This document shows positions 34,131 through 44,750 of a stretch of 64,000 nt of DNA, piece by piece (position 1 is the first letter of the stretch; each line of letters begins with the position of its first letter). Where the stretch lies: NCBI RefSeq assembly GCF_021183825.1, contig NZ_CP089211.1, forward strand, positions 4,446,501 through 4,510,500, read 5' to 3'. Source of the DNA: Sinomicrobium kalidii (GTDB lineage: Bacteria > Bacteroidota > Bacteroidia > Flavobacteriales > Flavobacteriaceae). The notes beneath the pieces are model-generated. The model did no database searches, was not told the DNA's origin, and worked only from the letters and a program-made list of their open reading frames with translations. Made by a program: the position numbers and the translations under genes.

Positions 34131-36962
34131 CTAATACAATTCTTTTTTCAGGAACTTGGCCGTATAACTTTCAGGGTGTTCCGCCACTTCTTCGGGGCTC
34201 CCGGTCGTAACGATCTGTCCGCCTGCTTTTCCGCCTTCGTAGCCGATATCGATCAGGTAGTCTGCCATTTTTATCACATCAATATTGTGTTCTATGATGA
34301 GAACAGTGTTGCCCTTGTCTACCAGTTGGTTGAGTACGTCCATCAGGACCCGGATATCTTCAAAATGAAGTCCTGTTGTGGGTTCGTCCAGGATGTAAAA
34401 GGTGTTTCCGGTATCCCTTTTGGAGAGTTCGGTAGCCAGTTTAATGCGTTGTGCCTCCCCGCCGGAAAGTGTTGTGGACTGTTGTCCCAGGGTGATGTAT
34501 CCCAGGCCGACATCCTGAATGGTCTTGAGTTTCCTGTAGATCTTGGGAATGTTCTCAAAGAACTCCACCGATTCGTTGATGGTCATGTTGAGGACATCCG
34601 AAATGGATTTCCCCTTGTACCGTATTTCCAGTGTTTCGCGGTTAAACCGTTTTCCCTGGCAGGTCTCGCACTCTACGTAGACATCGGGCAGAAAATTCAT
34701 TTCTATGACTTTTACCCCCGCTCCCTTGCAGGTTTCGCACCTTCCTCCCGCAACATTAAAACTGAAGCGGCCGGGTTTGTACCCGCGTATCATGGCCTCC
34801 GGGGTCTTGGAAAAGAGATTGCGTATTTCGCTGAACACCCCGGTATATGTAGCGGGATTGGACCGCGGCGTCCTTCCTATGGGCGACTGGTTGATGTCTA
34901 TAACCTTGTCAATGTGCTCCAGTCCCTTAATGCTTTTATACGGCAGCGGTTTTTTTACGGCATTGAAAAAATGTGCGTTCAGGATAGGGTAAAGCGTTTC
35001 ATTGATGAGGGTCGATTTTCCGCTTCCGGATACCCCGGTAACCCCGATCATTTTGCCGAGCGGAAGGGTAACATCCACATCTTTGAGGTTGTTCCCGCTA
35101 CAGCCTTTTAAGTGAATTGACTTCCCGTTGCCTTTCCTGCGTTTTTCGGGGACTGCTATGCTTCTGGTGCCGTTCAGGTAATCTGCAGTAAGGGTGTGGT
35201 GTTTTTTTAATTCTTCCGGATGCCCCTGCGAAATGATCTCCCCGCCGTGCCGGCCCGCTTTCGGGCCAATGTCGATAACGTGGTCTGCCCGTTCGATCAT
35301 GTCCTTGTCGTGTTCCACCACGATCACGGAATTCCCGATATCCCGGAGAGACTGCAATGAATTGATAAGCCGTTCGTTGTCGCGCTGGTGCAGGCCTATG
35401 CTGGGTTCATCGAGGATGTAGAGTACCCCGACAAGTTGAGAGCCGATCTGCGTGGCCAGGCGGATACGCTGTGCCTCCCCGCCGGAAAGGGATTTGGAAC
35501 CCCGGTTCAGGGCGAGGTAATTCAAACCCACGTCCAGGAGGAATTTCAGGCGGGAATTGATCTCCTTCAGGACCTCTTCAGCTATTTTAAACTGCTTTTC
35601 GGAGAGGTGTTCCGGCAACTTCTCAAACCACTTTGCCAGGTCTGAAATATCCATCGAAGCGAGTTCGGCAATGTTCTTGTCATCAATCCTGAAATAGAGG
35701 GACTCCTTCCGCAGCCGTGAGCCTTCACATTCGGAGCAGCTCACCTTGTCCATGTATTCCTTGGCCCAGCGCCTTACGGAAGCCGAGGGGTTTTCCTTAT
35801 ACTGGTTCTGGATGAAGTTGATAATACCTTCGAAATCAATTCTGTAGTCGCGTGTAATGCCCAGTGTTTTGGAGGCTACGGAAAATTTTTCATTACCGCC
35901 GTAAAGAACCATGTTAAGGGCCTCCTCCGGAATGTCTTTTATGGGATCGGTGAGCTTAAAGTCAAAACGTTGTGCAATGATCTCTACCTGTTTGAATATC
36001 CACGACTTTTTATATTCGCCCAGCGGAGCGATCCCGCCCGATTTTATGGTAGCATTGCGATTGGGGATGATCTTTTGGATATTGATCTCCCGTACCGAGC
36101 CCAGGCCGCTGCAATGCGGGCACATACCCTTGGGGGAATTGAAAGAGAAAGTGTTGGGCTCCGGGTTGGGGTAGGAGATCCCTGTAGAAGGGCACATGAG
36201 GGTACGGCTGAAATACCGGGCCTGTTCACTGCCGTGCTCCATGACCATCAGTACATCATCTCCGTGATACATGGCCGTATTGATGCTCTCCATGAGCCTT
36301 TTCTGTAATTCTTCATCTTCATTTACCCGGAGCCGGTCTATGACGATTTCAATATCGTGTGTTTTGTAACGGTCTATTTTCATCCCCTTTTCGAGGTCCC
36401 TTATTTCCCCGTCTACCCGTACTTTTACAAAACCCTGTTTGGCAATTTGTTCAAAGAGCTCACGGTAGTGCCCTTTTCTGGATTTGATCACGGGGGAGAG
36501 GATGTGCACTTTTTTTCCTGCAAAATCTTCGAGGATGAGGTCTTTGATCTGCTCATCGCTGTAGCTTACCATTTTTTCGTCGGTGTTATAGCTGTAGGCG
36601 TCTGCTGCCCGGGCATAAAGCAGTCGCAGGAAGTCGTATATTTCCGTAATGGTCCCTACCGTGGAACGGGGGGAGCGCGAAGTGGTTTTCTGTTCTATGG
36701 CAATGACCGGGGAGAGTCCGTCTATTTTATCCACGTCCGGGCGTTCCAGTCCGCCCAGGAACTGTCGTGCATAGGCAGAAAAAGTCTCTATATACCTGCG
36801 TTGTCCTTCGGCATAGATCGTGTCAAAGGCGAGCGAGGATTTCCCGCTCCCGGACAGCCCGGTGATCACCACGAGTTTTTCCCGCGGAATGGTAACATCT
36901 ATGTTTTTGAGGTTGTGAACCCTCGCCCCGAGGACTTCAATATTTTCTTCGTAATTCGTCAT
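34131..36962 (-). CDS. uvrA: Excinuclease ABC subunit A
   Basis: UvrA is the damage-sensing ATPase of nucleotide excision repair. The 943-residue protein has two ABC modules: Walker A motifs [14 protein letters not shown] near residue 34 and [14 protein letters not shown] near 630, and ABC signatures [12 protein letters not shown] and [12 protein letters not shown]. Zinc modules are visible as [10 protein letters not shown] and as CETCKGAGV paired with CETCQGKRF. Length is typical. It is transcribed leftward alone. uvrB and uvrC are not in this window. Confidence 0.97.
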   Translation of the reverse strand: MTNYEENIEVLGARVHNLKNIDVTIPREKLVVITGLSGSGKSSLAFDTIYAEGQRRYIETFSAYARQFLGGLERPDVDKIDGLSPVIAIEQKTTSRSPRSTVGTITEIYDFLRLLYARAADAYSYNTDEKMVSYSDEQIKDLILEDFAGKKVHILSPVIKSRKGHYRELFEQIAKQGFVKVRVDGEIRDLEKGMKIDRYKTHDIEIVIDRLRVNEDEELQKRLMESINTAMYHGDDVLMVMEHGSEQARYFSRTLMCPSTGISYPNPEPNTFSFNSPKGMCPHCSGLGSVREINIQKIIPNRNATIKSGGIAPLGEYKKSWIFKQVEIIAQRFDFKLTDPIKDIPEEALNMVLYGGNEKFSVASKTLGITRDYRIDFEGIINFIQNQYKENPSASVRRWAKEYMDKVSCSECEGSRLRKESLYFRIDDKNIAELASMDISDLAKWFEKLPEHLSEKQFKIAEEVLKEINSRLKFLLDVGLNYLALNRGSKSLSGGEAQRIRLATQIGSQLVGVLYILDEPSIGLHQRDNERLINSLQSLRDIGNSVIVVEHDKDMIERADHVIDIGPKAGRHGGEIISQGHPEELKKHHTLTADYLNGTRSIAVPEKRRKGNGKSIHLKGCSGNNLKDVDVTLPLGKMIGVTGVSGSGKSTLINETLYPILNAHFFNAVKKPLPYKSIKGLEHIDKVIDINQSPIGRTPRSNPATYTGVFSEIRNLFSKTPEAMIRGYKPGRFSFNVAGGRCETCKGAGVKVIEMNFLPDVYVECETCQGKRFNRETLEIRYKGKSISDVLNMTINESVEFFENIPKIYRKLKTIQDVGLGYITLGQQSTTLSGGEAQRIKLATELSKRDTGNTFYILDEPTTGLHFEDIRVLMDVLNQLVDKGNTVLIIEHNIDVIKMADYLIDIGYEGGKAGGQIVTTGSPEEVAEHPESYTAKFLKKELY

Positions 36963-37207
36963 GAGAAATGCTTAAAAACAGCTTTTTGGACAAAGTGACG
37001 AAATTACGAATTTTCTACTTATTTTTATGCTATAGTGTGTTACAAATACTTTTTATATTCAGGCATGCGTTTCTGCCCGGTTGTACTTTTGTTTCGGGAT
37101 CAGGGATTTGTCCGAATACCGGTGAACACTTACTTAAAACCGGTTTTGCATTATGACTTGAAATGCTGATGATACGTGAGTTTTGAAATTATAGAATCAT
37201 GAACGCT

Positions 37208-37276
37208 GAATGATGAATGTCGAATGTCGAAGTGAGGTTAGATATTTTGACGGAAAAATTTCATCATTCGACATTC
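37208..37276. repeat. Imperfect long hairpin at the broken end of the receptor remnant
   Basis: GAATGTCGAATG at 37215-37226 pairs perfectly with CATTCGACATTC at 37265-37276. GAATGATGA at 37208-37216 also pairs with TCATCATTC at 37261-37269. The motif GAATGTC occurs several times. The hairpin lies just beyond the stop that truncates the SusC-like fragment. Confidence 0.65.
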
Positions 37277-37285
37277 TCCGGTTCG

Positions 37286-37488
37286 TTATTCGTAATTTCC
37301 GGAAACCTCGATCTCGTATTTACCGTTAAAATCCGTAGTGGCGCCATTGGTAGTTCCTTTTTCTACTACATTTACTCCTGCCAGGGGGGGGGGTGCCGCT
37401 CTCGTCGGTAACCGTACCGGAGATGTTTTTTGGGCATTAGCAAAATGTAAACTGGCGATCAGGGTGCATAGCAAGCAAGTTCTTTCAT
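37286..37488 (-). pseudogene. Remnant of the 5' end of a SusC/RagA-type TonB-dependent receptor gene
   Basis: The leftward strand begins ATG at 37488 and encodes, across three frames, the start of a SusC-type protein. The parts are a signal peptide (RTCLLCTLIASLHFANAQ), the carboxypeptidase-regulatory opening (ISGTVTDESGTP), and then LAGVNVVEKGTTNGATTDFN and GKYEIEVSGN, with a stop directly after. The pieces are joined by one-base shifts in homopolymers: an A-run after the ATG, an A6 run near 37432, and a C10 tract at 37384-37393. The plug and barrel (about 900 residues) are missing. It is a truncated pseudogene even if one or more shifts were sequencing errors. Confidence 0.75.
37384..37393. 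repeat. Ten-base G/C homopolymer inside the receptor remnant
   Basis: Ten consecutive G on the + strand (C on the coding strand). The reading frame of the remnant would need 6 or 9 bases here, so the present length gives a frameshift. Confidence 0.9.
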
Positions 37489-37689
37489 GATTTATTGTGT
37501 TAGTTGACGTGAATTTACTATTAAAAATATGTAAATAATAGTTATTTTTTAACGTTTTTTGGTTAAAAAACATTCTTTATAGTCAGAATTATAAAAATAA
37601 AAAGAAAGGGTTGCCTTTTTTATATTTTGTTTTCAGATGAGGGAATTTGGTATGGAGAAACCTATTAAAAAATTGTAGTTAATTCCTCT

Positions 37690-37697
37690 TATATTTG
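37690..37697 (+). promoter_or_regulatory. Candidate -7 box for ychF
   Basis: TATATTTG lies 21 bp before the chosen ychF start at 37719, fitting TAnnTTTG. A transcript from here would begin just before the start codon, which argues against the in-frame start at 37695. Confidence 0.55.
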
Positions 37698-37718
37698 CAG
37701 TCGCAAAAAAATAAAAAG

Positions 37719-38810
37719 ATGAAAGCTGGAATAGTAGGATTACCCAATGTGGGAAAGTCAACCTTGTTTAACTGTTTGTCTAATGCCAAGGCACAAAGCG
37801 CCAATTTTCCGTTCTGTACCATTGAACCCAACCTGGGGGTGGTAAATGTGCCTGACTACAGGCTGGAAAAACTGGAGGGATTGGTTAAACCGGAAAGGGT
37901 AATGCCTGCAACGGTGGAGATCGTAGATATTGCCGGGCTGGTAAAAGGGGCCAGCAAAGGGGAAGGCTTAGGGAACCAGTTCCTCGGAAATATCAGGGAA
38001 TGCCATGCCATTATCCACGTATTGCGTTGTTTTGACAACGGTAATATTGTACATGTGGACGGTAGTGTAGACCCTGTACGGGACAAGGAAACGATAGATA
38101 TGGAATTGCAGCTTAAAGACCTGGAAACCGTAGAAAAACGACTGGAAAAAGTGAACAGGGCGGCTAAAACCGGCGATAAAGAGGCACAGAAGGAACAGGC
38201 GGTGCTGCAAAAATTTAAAACGGCGCTGGAAAGCGGGATTTCTGCGAGGGCAGTAGACGTTAACGAAGAAGAAAAGGAGATCATTAAGGGATTCCAGTTG
38301 CTTACCGCAAAGCCTATCCTGTACGTTTGTAATGTAGATGAAGCTTCGGCCAAAGAGGGTAACGCTTATGTGGATAAGGTGAAAGAAGCGGTAAAAGACG
38401 AAGATGCCGAGATTATCGTCCTTGCTGTCGGCACGGAAGCAGATATTGCCGAACTGGAAGACTATGAAGAACAGCAAATGTTCCTCCAGGACATAGGACT
38501 GGAAGAACCCGGTGTTGCCAGGCTTATAAGGACGGCCTATAAGCTCCTTGACCTGCAGACCTATTTCACGGCCGGGGTCAAGGAAGTAAGGGCATGGACC
38601 GTTAATGTGGGCGCTACGGCACCCCAGGCAGCCGGAGTGATCCATACCGATTTTGAAAAAGGGTTTATCCGTGCGGAAGTCATAAGTTATGAAGATTATG
38701 TAACCTATGGCAGCGAGGCAAAAGTAAAGGAAGCCGGGAAAATGCGGGTGGAAGGTAAGGAGTACATCGTGCAGGACGGCGATGTGATGCATTTCCGGTT
38801 TAACGTATAG
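37719..38810 (+). CDS. ychF: Redox-regulated ATPase YchF
   Basis: YchF/OLA1 is an Obg-related P-loop ATPase that binds ribosomes and is linked to stress responses. The 363-residue protein starts [18 protein letters not shown], with a Walker A loop. It has the G3 [20 protein letters not shown], the NVDE segment in place of the GTP-specific NKxD (hence ATP preference), and the C-terminal TGS domain ending [11 protein letters not shown]. Length is typical. It is monocistronic with a following inverted repeat. Confidence 0.96.
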   Translation: MKAGIVGLPNVGKSTLFNCLSNAKAQSANFPFCTIEPNLGVVNVPDYRLEKLEGLVKPERVMPATVEIVDIAGLVKGASKGEGLGNQFLGNIRECHAIIHVLRCFDNGNIVHVDGSVDPVRDKETIDMELQLKDLETVEKRLEKVNRAAKTGDKEAQKEQAVLQKFKTALESGISARAVDVNEEEKEIIKGFQLLTAKPILYVCNVDEASAKEGNAYVDKVKEAVKDEDAEIIVLAVGTEADIAELEDYEEQQMFLQDIGLEEPGVARLIRTAYKLLDLQTYFTAGVKEVRAWTVNVGATAPQAAGVIHTDFEKGFIRAEVISYEDYVTYGSEAKVKEAGKMRVEGKEYIVQDGDVMHFRFNV

Positions 38811-38890
38811 GCCAAACAAAATATGGAAATATACGGGGGGATTGTACATCCGGTATCCGAACTCGCAAATACGTGTTTCAGTGTGCCTGT

Positions 38891-38934
38891 TAATCAACAA
38901 TATTGTCACTCTTATTGTTGATTAAATTAATTTT
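38891..38934 (+). terminator. Terminator-like hairpin after ychF
   Basis: TAATCAACAATA at 38891-38902 pairs perfectly with TATTGTTGATTA at 38913-38924, followed by an AT-rich stretch with five T. The stem is AT-rich, so it may be a weak terminator or a binding site upstream of parE. Confidence 0.55.
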
Positions 38935-38995
38935 TACGCCTTTCATAATTTGGCCGGAGTTGCTATATTAGCGTCTGAACCAAACTTCTTATAAA

Positions 38996-40852
38996 ATGTC
39001 GCAAACGTCTCAGTACACCGAAGAAAATATACGTTCACTGGATTGGAAAGAGCACATCAGGATGCGTCCCGGAATGTATATCGGTAAGCTGGGGGATGGT
39101 TCCAGTGCCGATGACGGTATCTATATCCTTCTGAAGGAAGTGACAGATAACTGTATAGACGAATTTGTGATGGGGGCCGGAAAAACCATCGAAATAAGCG
39201 TACAGGGCAATAAGGTAACTGTGCGCGACTACGGGCGGGGGATACCCCTCGGGAAAGTGGTTGACGTAGTGTCCAAGATGAACACCGGCGGGAAATACGA
39301 TTCCAAGGCCTTTAAAAAATCAGTAGGGCTCAACGGGGTCGGCACCAAGGCAGTGAATGCCCTGTCTTCCTTTTTCCGGGTGGAATCCACAAGGGATGGT
39401 AAATCCAAGTCTGCTGAATTTGAACTCGGCAGCCTGGTCAATGAAGAAGAACTTTCCGAGACTTCGAGACGGAGGGGGACCAAAGTGTCTTTTATACCGG
39501 ACGAGGCGATATTCAAGCACTACAAGTTCCGGAATGAATACATAGAACGGATGATCAAGAACTATGTTTATCTCAATCCGGGATTGACCATAGTTTTCAA
39601 CGGGGAAAAGTTCTATTCCGAAAACGGTCTCAGGGACCTGCTGGAGGACAATAACAATATGGAAGACATGCTGTACCCCATCATCCACCTGAAGGGTACG
39701 GATATTGAAGTGGCGATAACTCACAGTAAAACACAGTACAGCGAAGAATACCATTCTTTTGTGAACGGACAGAACACCACCCAGGGAGGAACACACCTGT
39801 CCGCTTTCCGGGAAGCGGTAGTAAAGACCGTCCGGGATTTTTACGGAAAGAGTTTCGATGCATCCGATATACGCAAGTCCATCATCGCGGCAGTCTCTAT
39901 CAAGGTAATGGAGCCTGTTTTCGAAAGCCAGACCAAAACCAAACTGGGATCGACGGATATGGGTGACGGACTGCCTACGGTGAGAACCTATATCAACGAT
40001 TTTATCGGTACACAGCTCGATAATTACCTGCATAAAAACCCGGAAACGGCAGAAAAGCTGCAACGAAAGATATTACAGGCCGAACGGGAACGCAAGGAAC
40101 TGTCCGGCATAAGAAAGCTGGCCAAGGAACGGGCCAAAAAAGCCAGCCTGCACAATAAGAAATTGAGGGATTGCCGGGTGCACCTTACCAATATGAAAAA
40201 TAACAAGCGGCTGGAATCCACTCTTTTCATTACCGAGGGGGACTCTGCTTCGGGGTCCATTACCAAGTCCAGGAATGTCAATACACAGGCCGTATTCAGC
40301 CTTAGGGGAAAACCGCTGAATTCTTACGGGATGACCAAAAAGGTGGTGTATGAGAATGAAGAATTCAACCTGCTGCAGGCCGCTTTGAATATAGAAGAAT
40401 CTTTTGAAGACCTTCGCTATAACAATATCGTTATTGCTACCGATGCCGATGTGGACGGGATGCACATTCGACTGCTGCTTATCACTTTCTTCCTGCAGTT
40501 CTTTCCCGAACTCATCAAGGAAGGACATCTCTATATCCTGCAAACTCCGCTTTTCCGGGTGAGGAACAAAAAAGAGACCATATATTGCTACAGCGAAGAA
40601 GAAAGAAAGGCTGCCATACGTAAACTGAAGGGAAAGCCCGAAATAACCAGGTTTAAGGGACTCGGAGAGATTTCTCCCGACGAATTCAAACACTTTATCG
40701 GTGACAATATCAGACTGGACCCCGTAATGCTCGACAAGGCCATGTCTATTGATAACCTGTTACAGTTTTATATGGGTAAGAACACGCCGGACCGACAGGA
40801 GTTCATTATCAATAACCTGAAAGTGGAACTGGACCTGATCGAGGAAGAATAA
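38996..40852 (+). CDS. parE: DNA topoisomerase IV subunit B
   Basis: ParE is the ATPase and TOPRIM subunit of the type IIA enzyme that unlinks daughter chromosomes. The 618-residue protein has [12 protein letters not shown], the GHKL site ([10 protein letters not shown]), [15 protein letters not shown], and the TOPRIM motif [11 protein letters not shown] with [13 protein letters not shown]. It lacks the long insert of many gyrase B proteins, and parC follows directly, which favours ParE over GyrB. The two genes are 81 bp apart on the same strand and most likely form an operon. Confidence 0.94.
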   Translation: MSQTSQYTEENIRSLDWKEHIRMRPGMYIGKLGDGSSADDGIYILLKEVTDNCIDEFVMGAGKTIEISVQGNKVTVRDYGRGIPLGKVVDVVSKMNTGGKYDSKAFKKSVGLNGVGTKAVNALSSFFRVESTRDGKSKSAEFELGSLVNEEELSETSRRRGTKVSFIPDEAIFKHYKFRNEYIERMIKNYVYLNPGLTIVFNGEKFYSENGLRDLLEDNNNMEDMLYPIIHLKGTDIEVAITHSKTQYSEEYHSFVNGQNTTQGGTHLSAFREAVVKTVRDFYGKSFDASDIRKSIIAAVSIKVMEPVFESQTKTKLGSTDMGDGLPTVRTYINDFIGTQLDNYLHKNPETAEKLQRKILQAERERKELSGIRKLAKERAKKASLHNKKLRDCRVHLTNMKNNKRLESTLFITEGDSASGSITKSRNVNTQAVFSLRGKPLNSYGMTKKVVYENEEFNLLQAALNIEESFEDLRYNNIVIATDADVDGMHIRLLLITFFLQFFPELIKEGHLYILQTPLFRVRNKKETIYCYSEEERKAAIRKLKGKPEITRFKGLGEISPDEFKHFIGDNIRLDPVMLDKAMSIDNLLQFYMGKNTPDRQEFIINNLKVELDLIEEE

Positions 40853-40933
40853 CGGTGGCCATACGCATACCCCGACCGCTTTTCAATCAATAACGACAAC
40901 CATCACCGTAACGTTTATAAATTAGCTCTGTAA

Positions 40934-43564
40934 ATGGAGGAAAATACAGAAAATCAAGATCCGAATAACGAGGAAACAAACGCAGATTCCATTACCCGGG
41001 TAACCGGGATGTACAAAGACTGGTTCCTGGATTACGCTTCGTATGTGATCCTGGAACGTGCGGTCCCGGCTATTGAAGATGGTTTTAAGCCGGTTCAGCG
41101 CCGTATTCTGCACGCCATGAAAGAACTCGATGACGGCCGCTATAACAAGGTGGCCAATATTGTGGGGCATACCATGCAGTACCATCCTCACGGAGACGCC
41201 AGTATCGGTGATGCGATGGTTCAGGTGGGGCAGAAAGACCTGCTTATCGATACCCAGGGAAACTGGGGGAATATCCTTACGGGCGACAGTGCGGCGGCTC
41301 CCAGGTATATAGAAGCGAGGTTGTCTAAATTTGCCCTGGAGGTGGTATACAGTCCCAAGATCACCGAATGGCAGTTGAGTTATGACGGACGAAAAAAAGA
41401 ACCCGTAAACCTGCCCGTGAAATTCCCGCTGTTGCTGGCACAGGGAGCGGAGGGGATTGCCGTGGGACTTTCCACTAAAGTACTCCCCCATAATTTTATA
41501 GAACTGATAGATGCTTCGGTAAAACACCTCAAGGGCAAATCCTTTAAGTTATACCCGGACTTCCCTACGGCGGGTATTATGGATGTGACCAATTATAATG
41601 ACGGTAACCGCGGAGGACGGATAAGGGTAAGGGCAAAGATTGCCCAGGTAGACAAGAATGTGCTGGCCATTACGCAAATTCCATTTGGCTCCAATACATC
41701 GTCCCTCATAGATTCCATCCTGAAGGCCAATGAAAAAGGCAAGATAAAGATCAAGAAGATAGAGGACAATACGGCGGCAGAAGTAGAGATACTGGTCCAT
41801 CTGCCGTCGGGTATGTCCCCGGACAAGACCATAGATGCATTATATGCGTTTACCGCCTGTGAGACCTCCATTTCTCCGCTCGGATGCGTTATTGAAGATA
41901 ACAAGCCTTTGTTTATCGGGGTTTCCGAAATGCTGAAACGGTCTACCGACTATACCGTGCAACTCCTGAAACAGGAACTGGAAATACAGTTAAAAGAACT
42001 GGAAGAACAATGGCACTTTGCTTCCCTCGAACGTATTTTTATCGAGAAAAGGATTTATCGCAATATTGAAGAAGAAGAAACCTGGGAAGGGGTTATCAGT
42101 GCCATCGACAAAGGGTTGCAGCCTCATATCAAACACCTGAAGCGGGCGGTGACCGAGGAAGATATCACTAAGCTGACCGAAATACGGATAAAACGTATCT
42201 CCAGGTTCGATATCGATAAGGCGCAACAGAAGATCGAGGCCCTGGAAGGTGAGATCGAACAGGTAAAATACAACCTGGACAATCTTATAACCTATGCCAT
42301 AGACTATTTTAACAGGTTGAAAAAGACATACGGAGAAGGCCGCGAGCGAAAAACGGAGATCCGGGTATTTGACGATATTGAAGCTACAAAAGTGGTGATT
42401 CGCAATACCAAGCTCTATGTCAACCGGGCCGAAGGTTTTGTGGGGACCTCGCTCCGCAAGGACGAATACGTGTGTGACTGCAGTGATATCGACGATATCA
42501 TTGTATTTACCAGGGAAGGGAAAATGGTGGTGACCAAGGTAGAGGCCAAAACCTTTATAGGAAAGAATATTCTTTACGTTGCCGTATTCAAGAAAAAAGA
42601 CAAGCGCACCGTATATAACCTGATCTATAAGGACGGGAAAGGCGGGGCGAGCTATATAAAGCGATTCCACGTTACTTCCGTGACACGCGACAGGGAATAC
42701 GACCTTACGCAAGGTAAAAAAGGTTCGGAAATCCTTTATTTCTCGGCCAACCCCAACGGGGAAGCAGAAATGATCACCGTATTCCTGAGGCAGGTAGGGA
42801 GCATAAAAAAACTGAAATGGGATGTGGACTTTGCCGATATCCTTATCAAAGGCCGGCAGTCCAAAGGAAATGTTGTTACCAAGTATGCCGTAAAGCGGGT
42901 AGAATTGAAAGAAAAAGGGGTATCCACACTCAAGCCCCGGAAAATCTGGTTTGACGATACCGTACGGCGCCTCAATGTAGACGGAAGGGGAGAGCTCCTC
43001 GGGGCGTTTAAGGGAGAAGACCGTTTGTTGATCATTACACAATCGGGAGTGGTAAAAACCATACAACCCGACCTCTCTACGCATTTTGACGATAATATGG
43101 TGGTACTGGAGAAATGGAACCCCAAAAAGCCCATATCCGCAATTTATTATGAAGGGGAGAAAGAACGTTATTTTGTAAAGCGTTTCCTGGTAGAAAACGA
43201 AAACAGGGAAGAGCTGTTCATTACCGAACATCAAAAGTCACAGCTCGAAGTGGTGTCGACAGACTGGCGCCCGGTAGCCGAGGTGGAATTTGTAAAACCC
43301 CGCGGAAAACAACCCAGGGAAAACCTGGTGGTGGAACTGGAAGACTTTATTGCCGTAAAGGGAATAAGAGCCATGGGGAACCAGCTCACTGCCGATAAGG
43401 TAAAACAGGTGAATCTCCTCGAACCCCTGCCTTTTGACGAGCCGGAAGAACCGGAAGCAGAAGACATGGATGTGGTTGACGAAGAAACGGTAGGCGAAAA
43501 GAAGGAAGCGCCCGGAAGTATAGAAGCCTCGGGAAAGTCCCAGATAAGTCTCGATTTTGAATAA
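40934..43564 (+). CDS. parC: DNA topoisomerase IV subunit A
   Basis: ParC cuts and rejoins DNA in the topoisomerase IV heterotetramer. The 876-residue protein carries the catalytic Tyr Y125 in APRYIEARLS, the region YHPHGDASIGDAMV, and a C-terminal beta-pinwheel (about 520-800) without a clear gyrase-specific GyrA-box. An acidic tail follows. At the place equivalent to GyrA Ser83 the residue is Ala (A89), the usual quinolone-contact site. Whether this is normal for the genus cannot be told here. It pairs with parE just upstream. Confidence 0.94.
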   Translation: MEENTENQDPNNEETNADSITRVTGMYKDWFLDYASYVILERAVPAIEDGFKPVQRRILHAMKELDDGRYNKVANIVGHTMQYHPHGDASIGDAMVQVGQKDLLIDTQGNWGNILTGDSAAAPRYIEARLSKFALEVVYSPKITEWQLSYDGRKKEPVNLPVKFPLLLAQGAEGIAVGLSTKVLPHNFIELIDASVKHLKGKSFKLYPDFPTAGIMDVTNYNDGNRGGRIRVRAKIAQVDKNVLAITQIPFGSNTSSLIDSILKANEKGKIKIKKIEDNTAAEVEILVHLPSGMSPDKTIDALYAFTACETSISPLGCVIEDNKPLFIGVSEMLKRSTDYTVQLLKQELEIQLKELEEQWHFASLERIFIEKRIYRNIEEEETWEGVISAIDKGLQPHIKHLKRAVTEEDITKLTEIRIKRISRFDIDKAQQKIEALEGEIEQVKYNLDNLITYAIDYFNRLKKTYGEGRERKTEIRVFDDIEATKVVIRNTKLYVNRAEGFVGTSLRKDEYVCDCSDIDDIIVFTREGKMVVTKVEAKTFIGKNILYVAVFKKKDKRTVYNLIYKDGKGGASYIKRFHVTSVTRDREYDLTQGKKGSEILYFSANPNGEAEMITVFLRQVGSIKKLKWDVDFADILIKGRQSKGNVVTKYAVKRVELKEKGVSTLKPRKIWFDDTVRRLNVDGRGELLGAFKGEDRLLIITQSGVVKTIQPDLSTHFDDNMVVLEKWNPKKPISAIYYEGEKERYFVKRFLVENENREELFITEHQKSQLEVVSTDWRPVAEVEFVKPRGKQPRENLVVELEDFIAVKGIRAMGNQLTADKVKQVNLLEPLPFDEPEEPEAEDMDVVDEETVGEKKEAPGSIEASGKSQISLDFE

Positions 43565-43742
43565 CCCTTATAGCTTTGTGTGTGTTTTTGGTGGTTAAAA
43601 GGCATGGGCAGGTTGCAAAACAAGCGCAGGTCCCGAAGGCAAAATGGAAGAGGCTCCCGGGACCACTGAATTGCTATCCGGAATAAAAAAAACAGATGAC
43701 GGTTGTAGCAGAACAGACTGCTGAAAAAGGATGTGAAGAAAT

Positions 43743-43780
43743 AATATAAAAAAACCTAAAACCACGGACCGGGACGTGGT
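43743..43780 (-). terminator. Candidate terminator after the YegP gene
   Basis: On the leftward strand ACCACG/CGTGGT (43761-43766 and 43775-43780) forms a 6-bp stem with an 8-base loop. It is followed by TTTTAGGTTTTTTT. It starts 5 bp after the YegP stop. Confidence 0.5.
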
Positions 43781-43784
43781 GTGG

Positions 43785-44108
43785 TCAGGATTCTTCCTGT
43801 GTTTCTGCTCCCGGAGCGTTGTTTTTCACGGAATCAATACCGTTTTCCATTCCTGCTTCCGAAGCGTACATCTGGCTTGTGCCTATGATCTGCCCGTTTC
43901 CCGCCTTGAGATTAAAGTAAAACTTTCCGTTTTTGGCTGTTTTCCTTTCGAACTTGGTCTCGTCCTGGGCATTTTTTTTCACGGAGGTAATCCCGTTTTC
44001 CGCAGCACTTTTACTGCTGTATGCTTCACTGCTCAGGATTACTTGCCCGTTTTTGGCCTTTAAAGTAAAGTGAAATCCCCCTTTGGTATTTTTCTTTAAT
44101 TCAAACAT
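43785..44108 (-). CDS. YegP-family (DUF1508) tandem-repeat protein
   Basis: The 107-residue protein is two DUF1508 units in tandem. The first has GGFHFTLKAKNGQVILSSEAY, then AENGITSVKKNA. The second has GKFYFNLKAGNGQIIGTSQMY, then MENGIDSVKNNA. Members such as E. coli YegP have the same two-unit build. The family has no established function. There is no signal peptide, so it is probably cytosolic. It is monocistronic and leftward. Confidence 0.92.
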   Translation of the reverse strand: MFELKKNTKGGFHFTLKAKNGQVILSSEAYSSKSAAENGITSVKKNAQDETKFERKTAKNGKFYFNLKAGNGQIIGTSQMYASEAGMENGIDSVKNNAPGAETQEES

Positions 44109-44214
44109 AGAAGGTAATGTTTTATTGGTTGTGCTAGTAAATATAATAAAAATGAGGGAAGTATAGTGTTAAATATATACTGTTTTAGGAAAGAAGTATT
44201 GGATGTATAGAAGT

Positions 44215-44273
44215 AAAAAGCCCGAAAAAAACTACATTTCGTAAGTATACGATAAGGCAGGGGTTTTTCGGGC
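44215..44273 (-). terminator. Terminator after ybaB
   Basis: GCCCGAAAAA at 44220-44229 pairs with TTTTTCGGGC at 44264-44273. On the leftward strand the stem is followed by a T-run. A smaller inner hairpin CGTA/TACG sits in the loop. Confidence 0.75.
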
Positions 44274-44346
44274 GTATAGCACTTTTACCGGACGATATCC
44301 CCGGGAGTATAAGGGAACTACAGGGGAAAAAACGCTTTTAAAGCCG

Positions 44347-44670
44347 TTATTTGAACATGTCCATTCCGGGGATGCTGGGCATTCCTTCTTTGGCTACCGA
44401 AGCCAGTTCGGCTTCATTGACCTTGGTAGCTTTTTCAATGGCCTTGTTCAGGGTAATAACAAGGTAGTCTTCCAGTTGTTCCCGGTCTTCCTGCAATGAA
44501 GGCGCTATTTCCACGGCCTTGATTTCACGGTTGGCCGTAATAGTGATTTTAAGCAAACCATCACTTGAGCTTTCGTCTATTAAAACACTGTCTAAGCGTT
44601 TTTTAGTTTCTTCAATCTTTTTCTGGGTTTCTTTTAGTTTACCCATCATTCCGGTGAGATCTCCCAACAT
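44347..44670 (-). CDS. YbaB/EbfC nucleoid-associated protein
   Basis: This 107-residue protein has the YbaB layout. A first helix carries [19 protein letters not shown], then comes a beta-sheet with [21 protein letters not shown], and a closing helix with [12 protein letters not shown]. YbaB dimers bind DNA and may affect gene expression or repair. In many bacteria the gene lies with dnaX and recR, but here it stands alone, divergent from the S9 peptidase gene. Confidence 0.9.
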   Translation of the reverse strand: MLGDLTGMMGKLKETQKKIEETKKRLDSVLIDESSSDGLLKITITANREIKAVEIAPSLQEDREQLEDYLVITLNKAIEKATKVNEAELASVAKEGMPSIPGMDMFK

Positions 44671-44699
44671 TATTTCCTGATTTTAAATAAATATAAATG

Positions 44700-44707
44700 C
44701 AAAATTA
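44700..44707 (-). promoter_or_regulatory. Candidate -7 box for ybaB
   Basis: The leftward strand reads TAATTTTG about 30 bp before the ybaB start, matching TAnnTTTG. Confidence 0.4.
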
Positions 44708-44750
44708 TTAAATTGTACTGCTTTTTGGGCGAAAATATTATAAAATCGTT

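Noticed and set aside
34119..35111. A 330-codon open frame on the + strand opposite the end of uvrA
   Set aside because: It is a shadow of the uvrA coding sequence, with no start context and no recognisable motifs.
37286..37573. A 95-codon frame read as an intact small protein
   Set aside because: The frame joins part of a signal peptide and part of a receptor domain through homopolymer shifts. It is better explained as a receptor pseudogene, with the upstream codons being non-coding.
41990..43234. A 414-codon open frame on the - strand inside parC
   Set aside because: It lies wholly antisense to a certain topoisomerase gene, its protein has no recognisable domain, and its composition follows from the codon use of parC.
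43629..43664. A hairpin GGTCCCG/CGGGACC after parC as a terminator
   Set aside because: The stem is only 7 bp with a loop of over 20 bases and no T-run follows.
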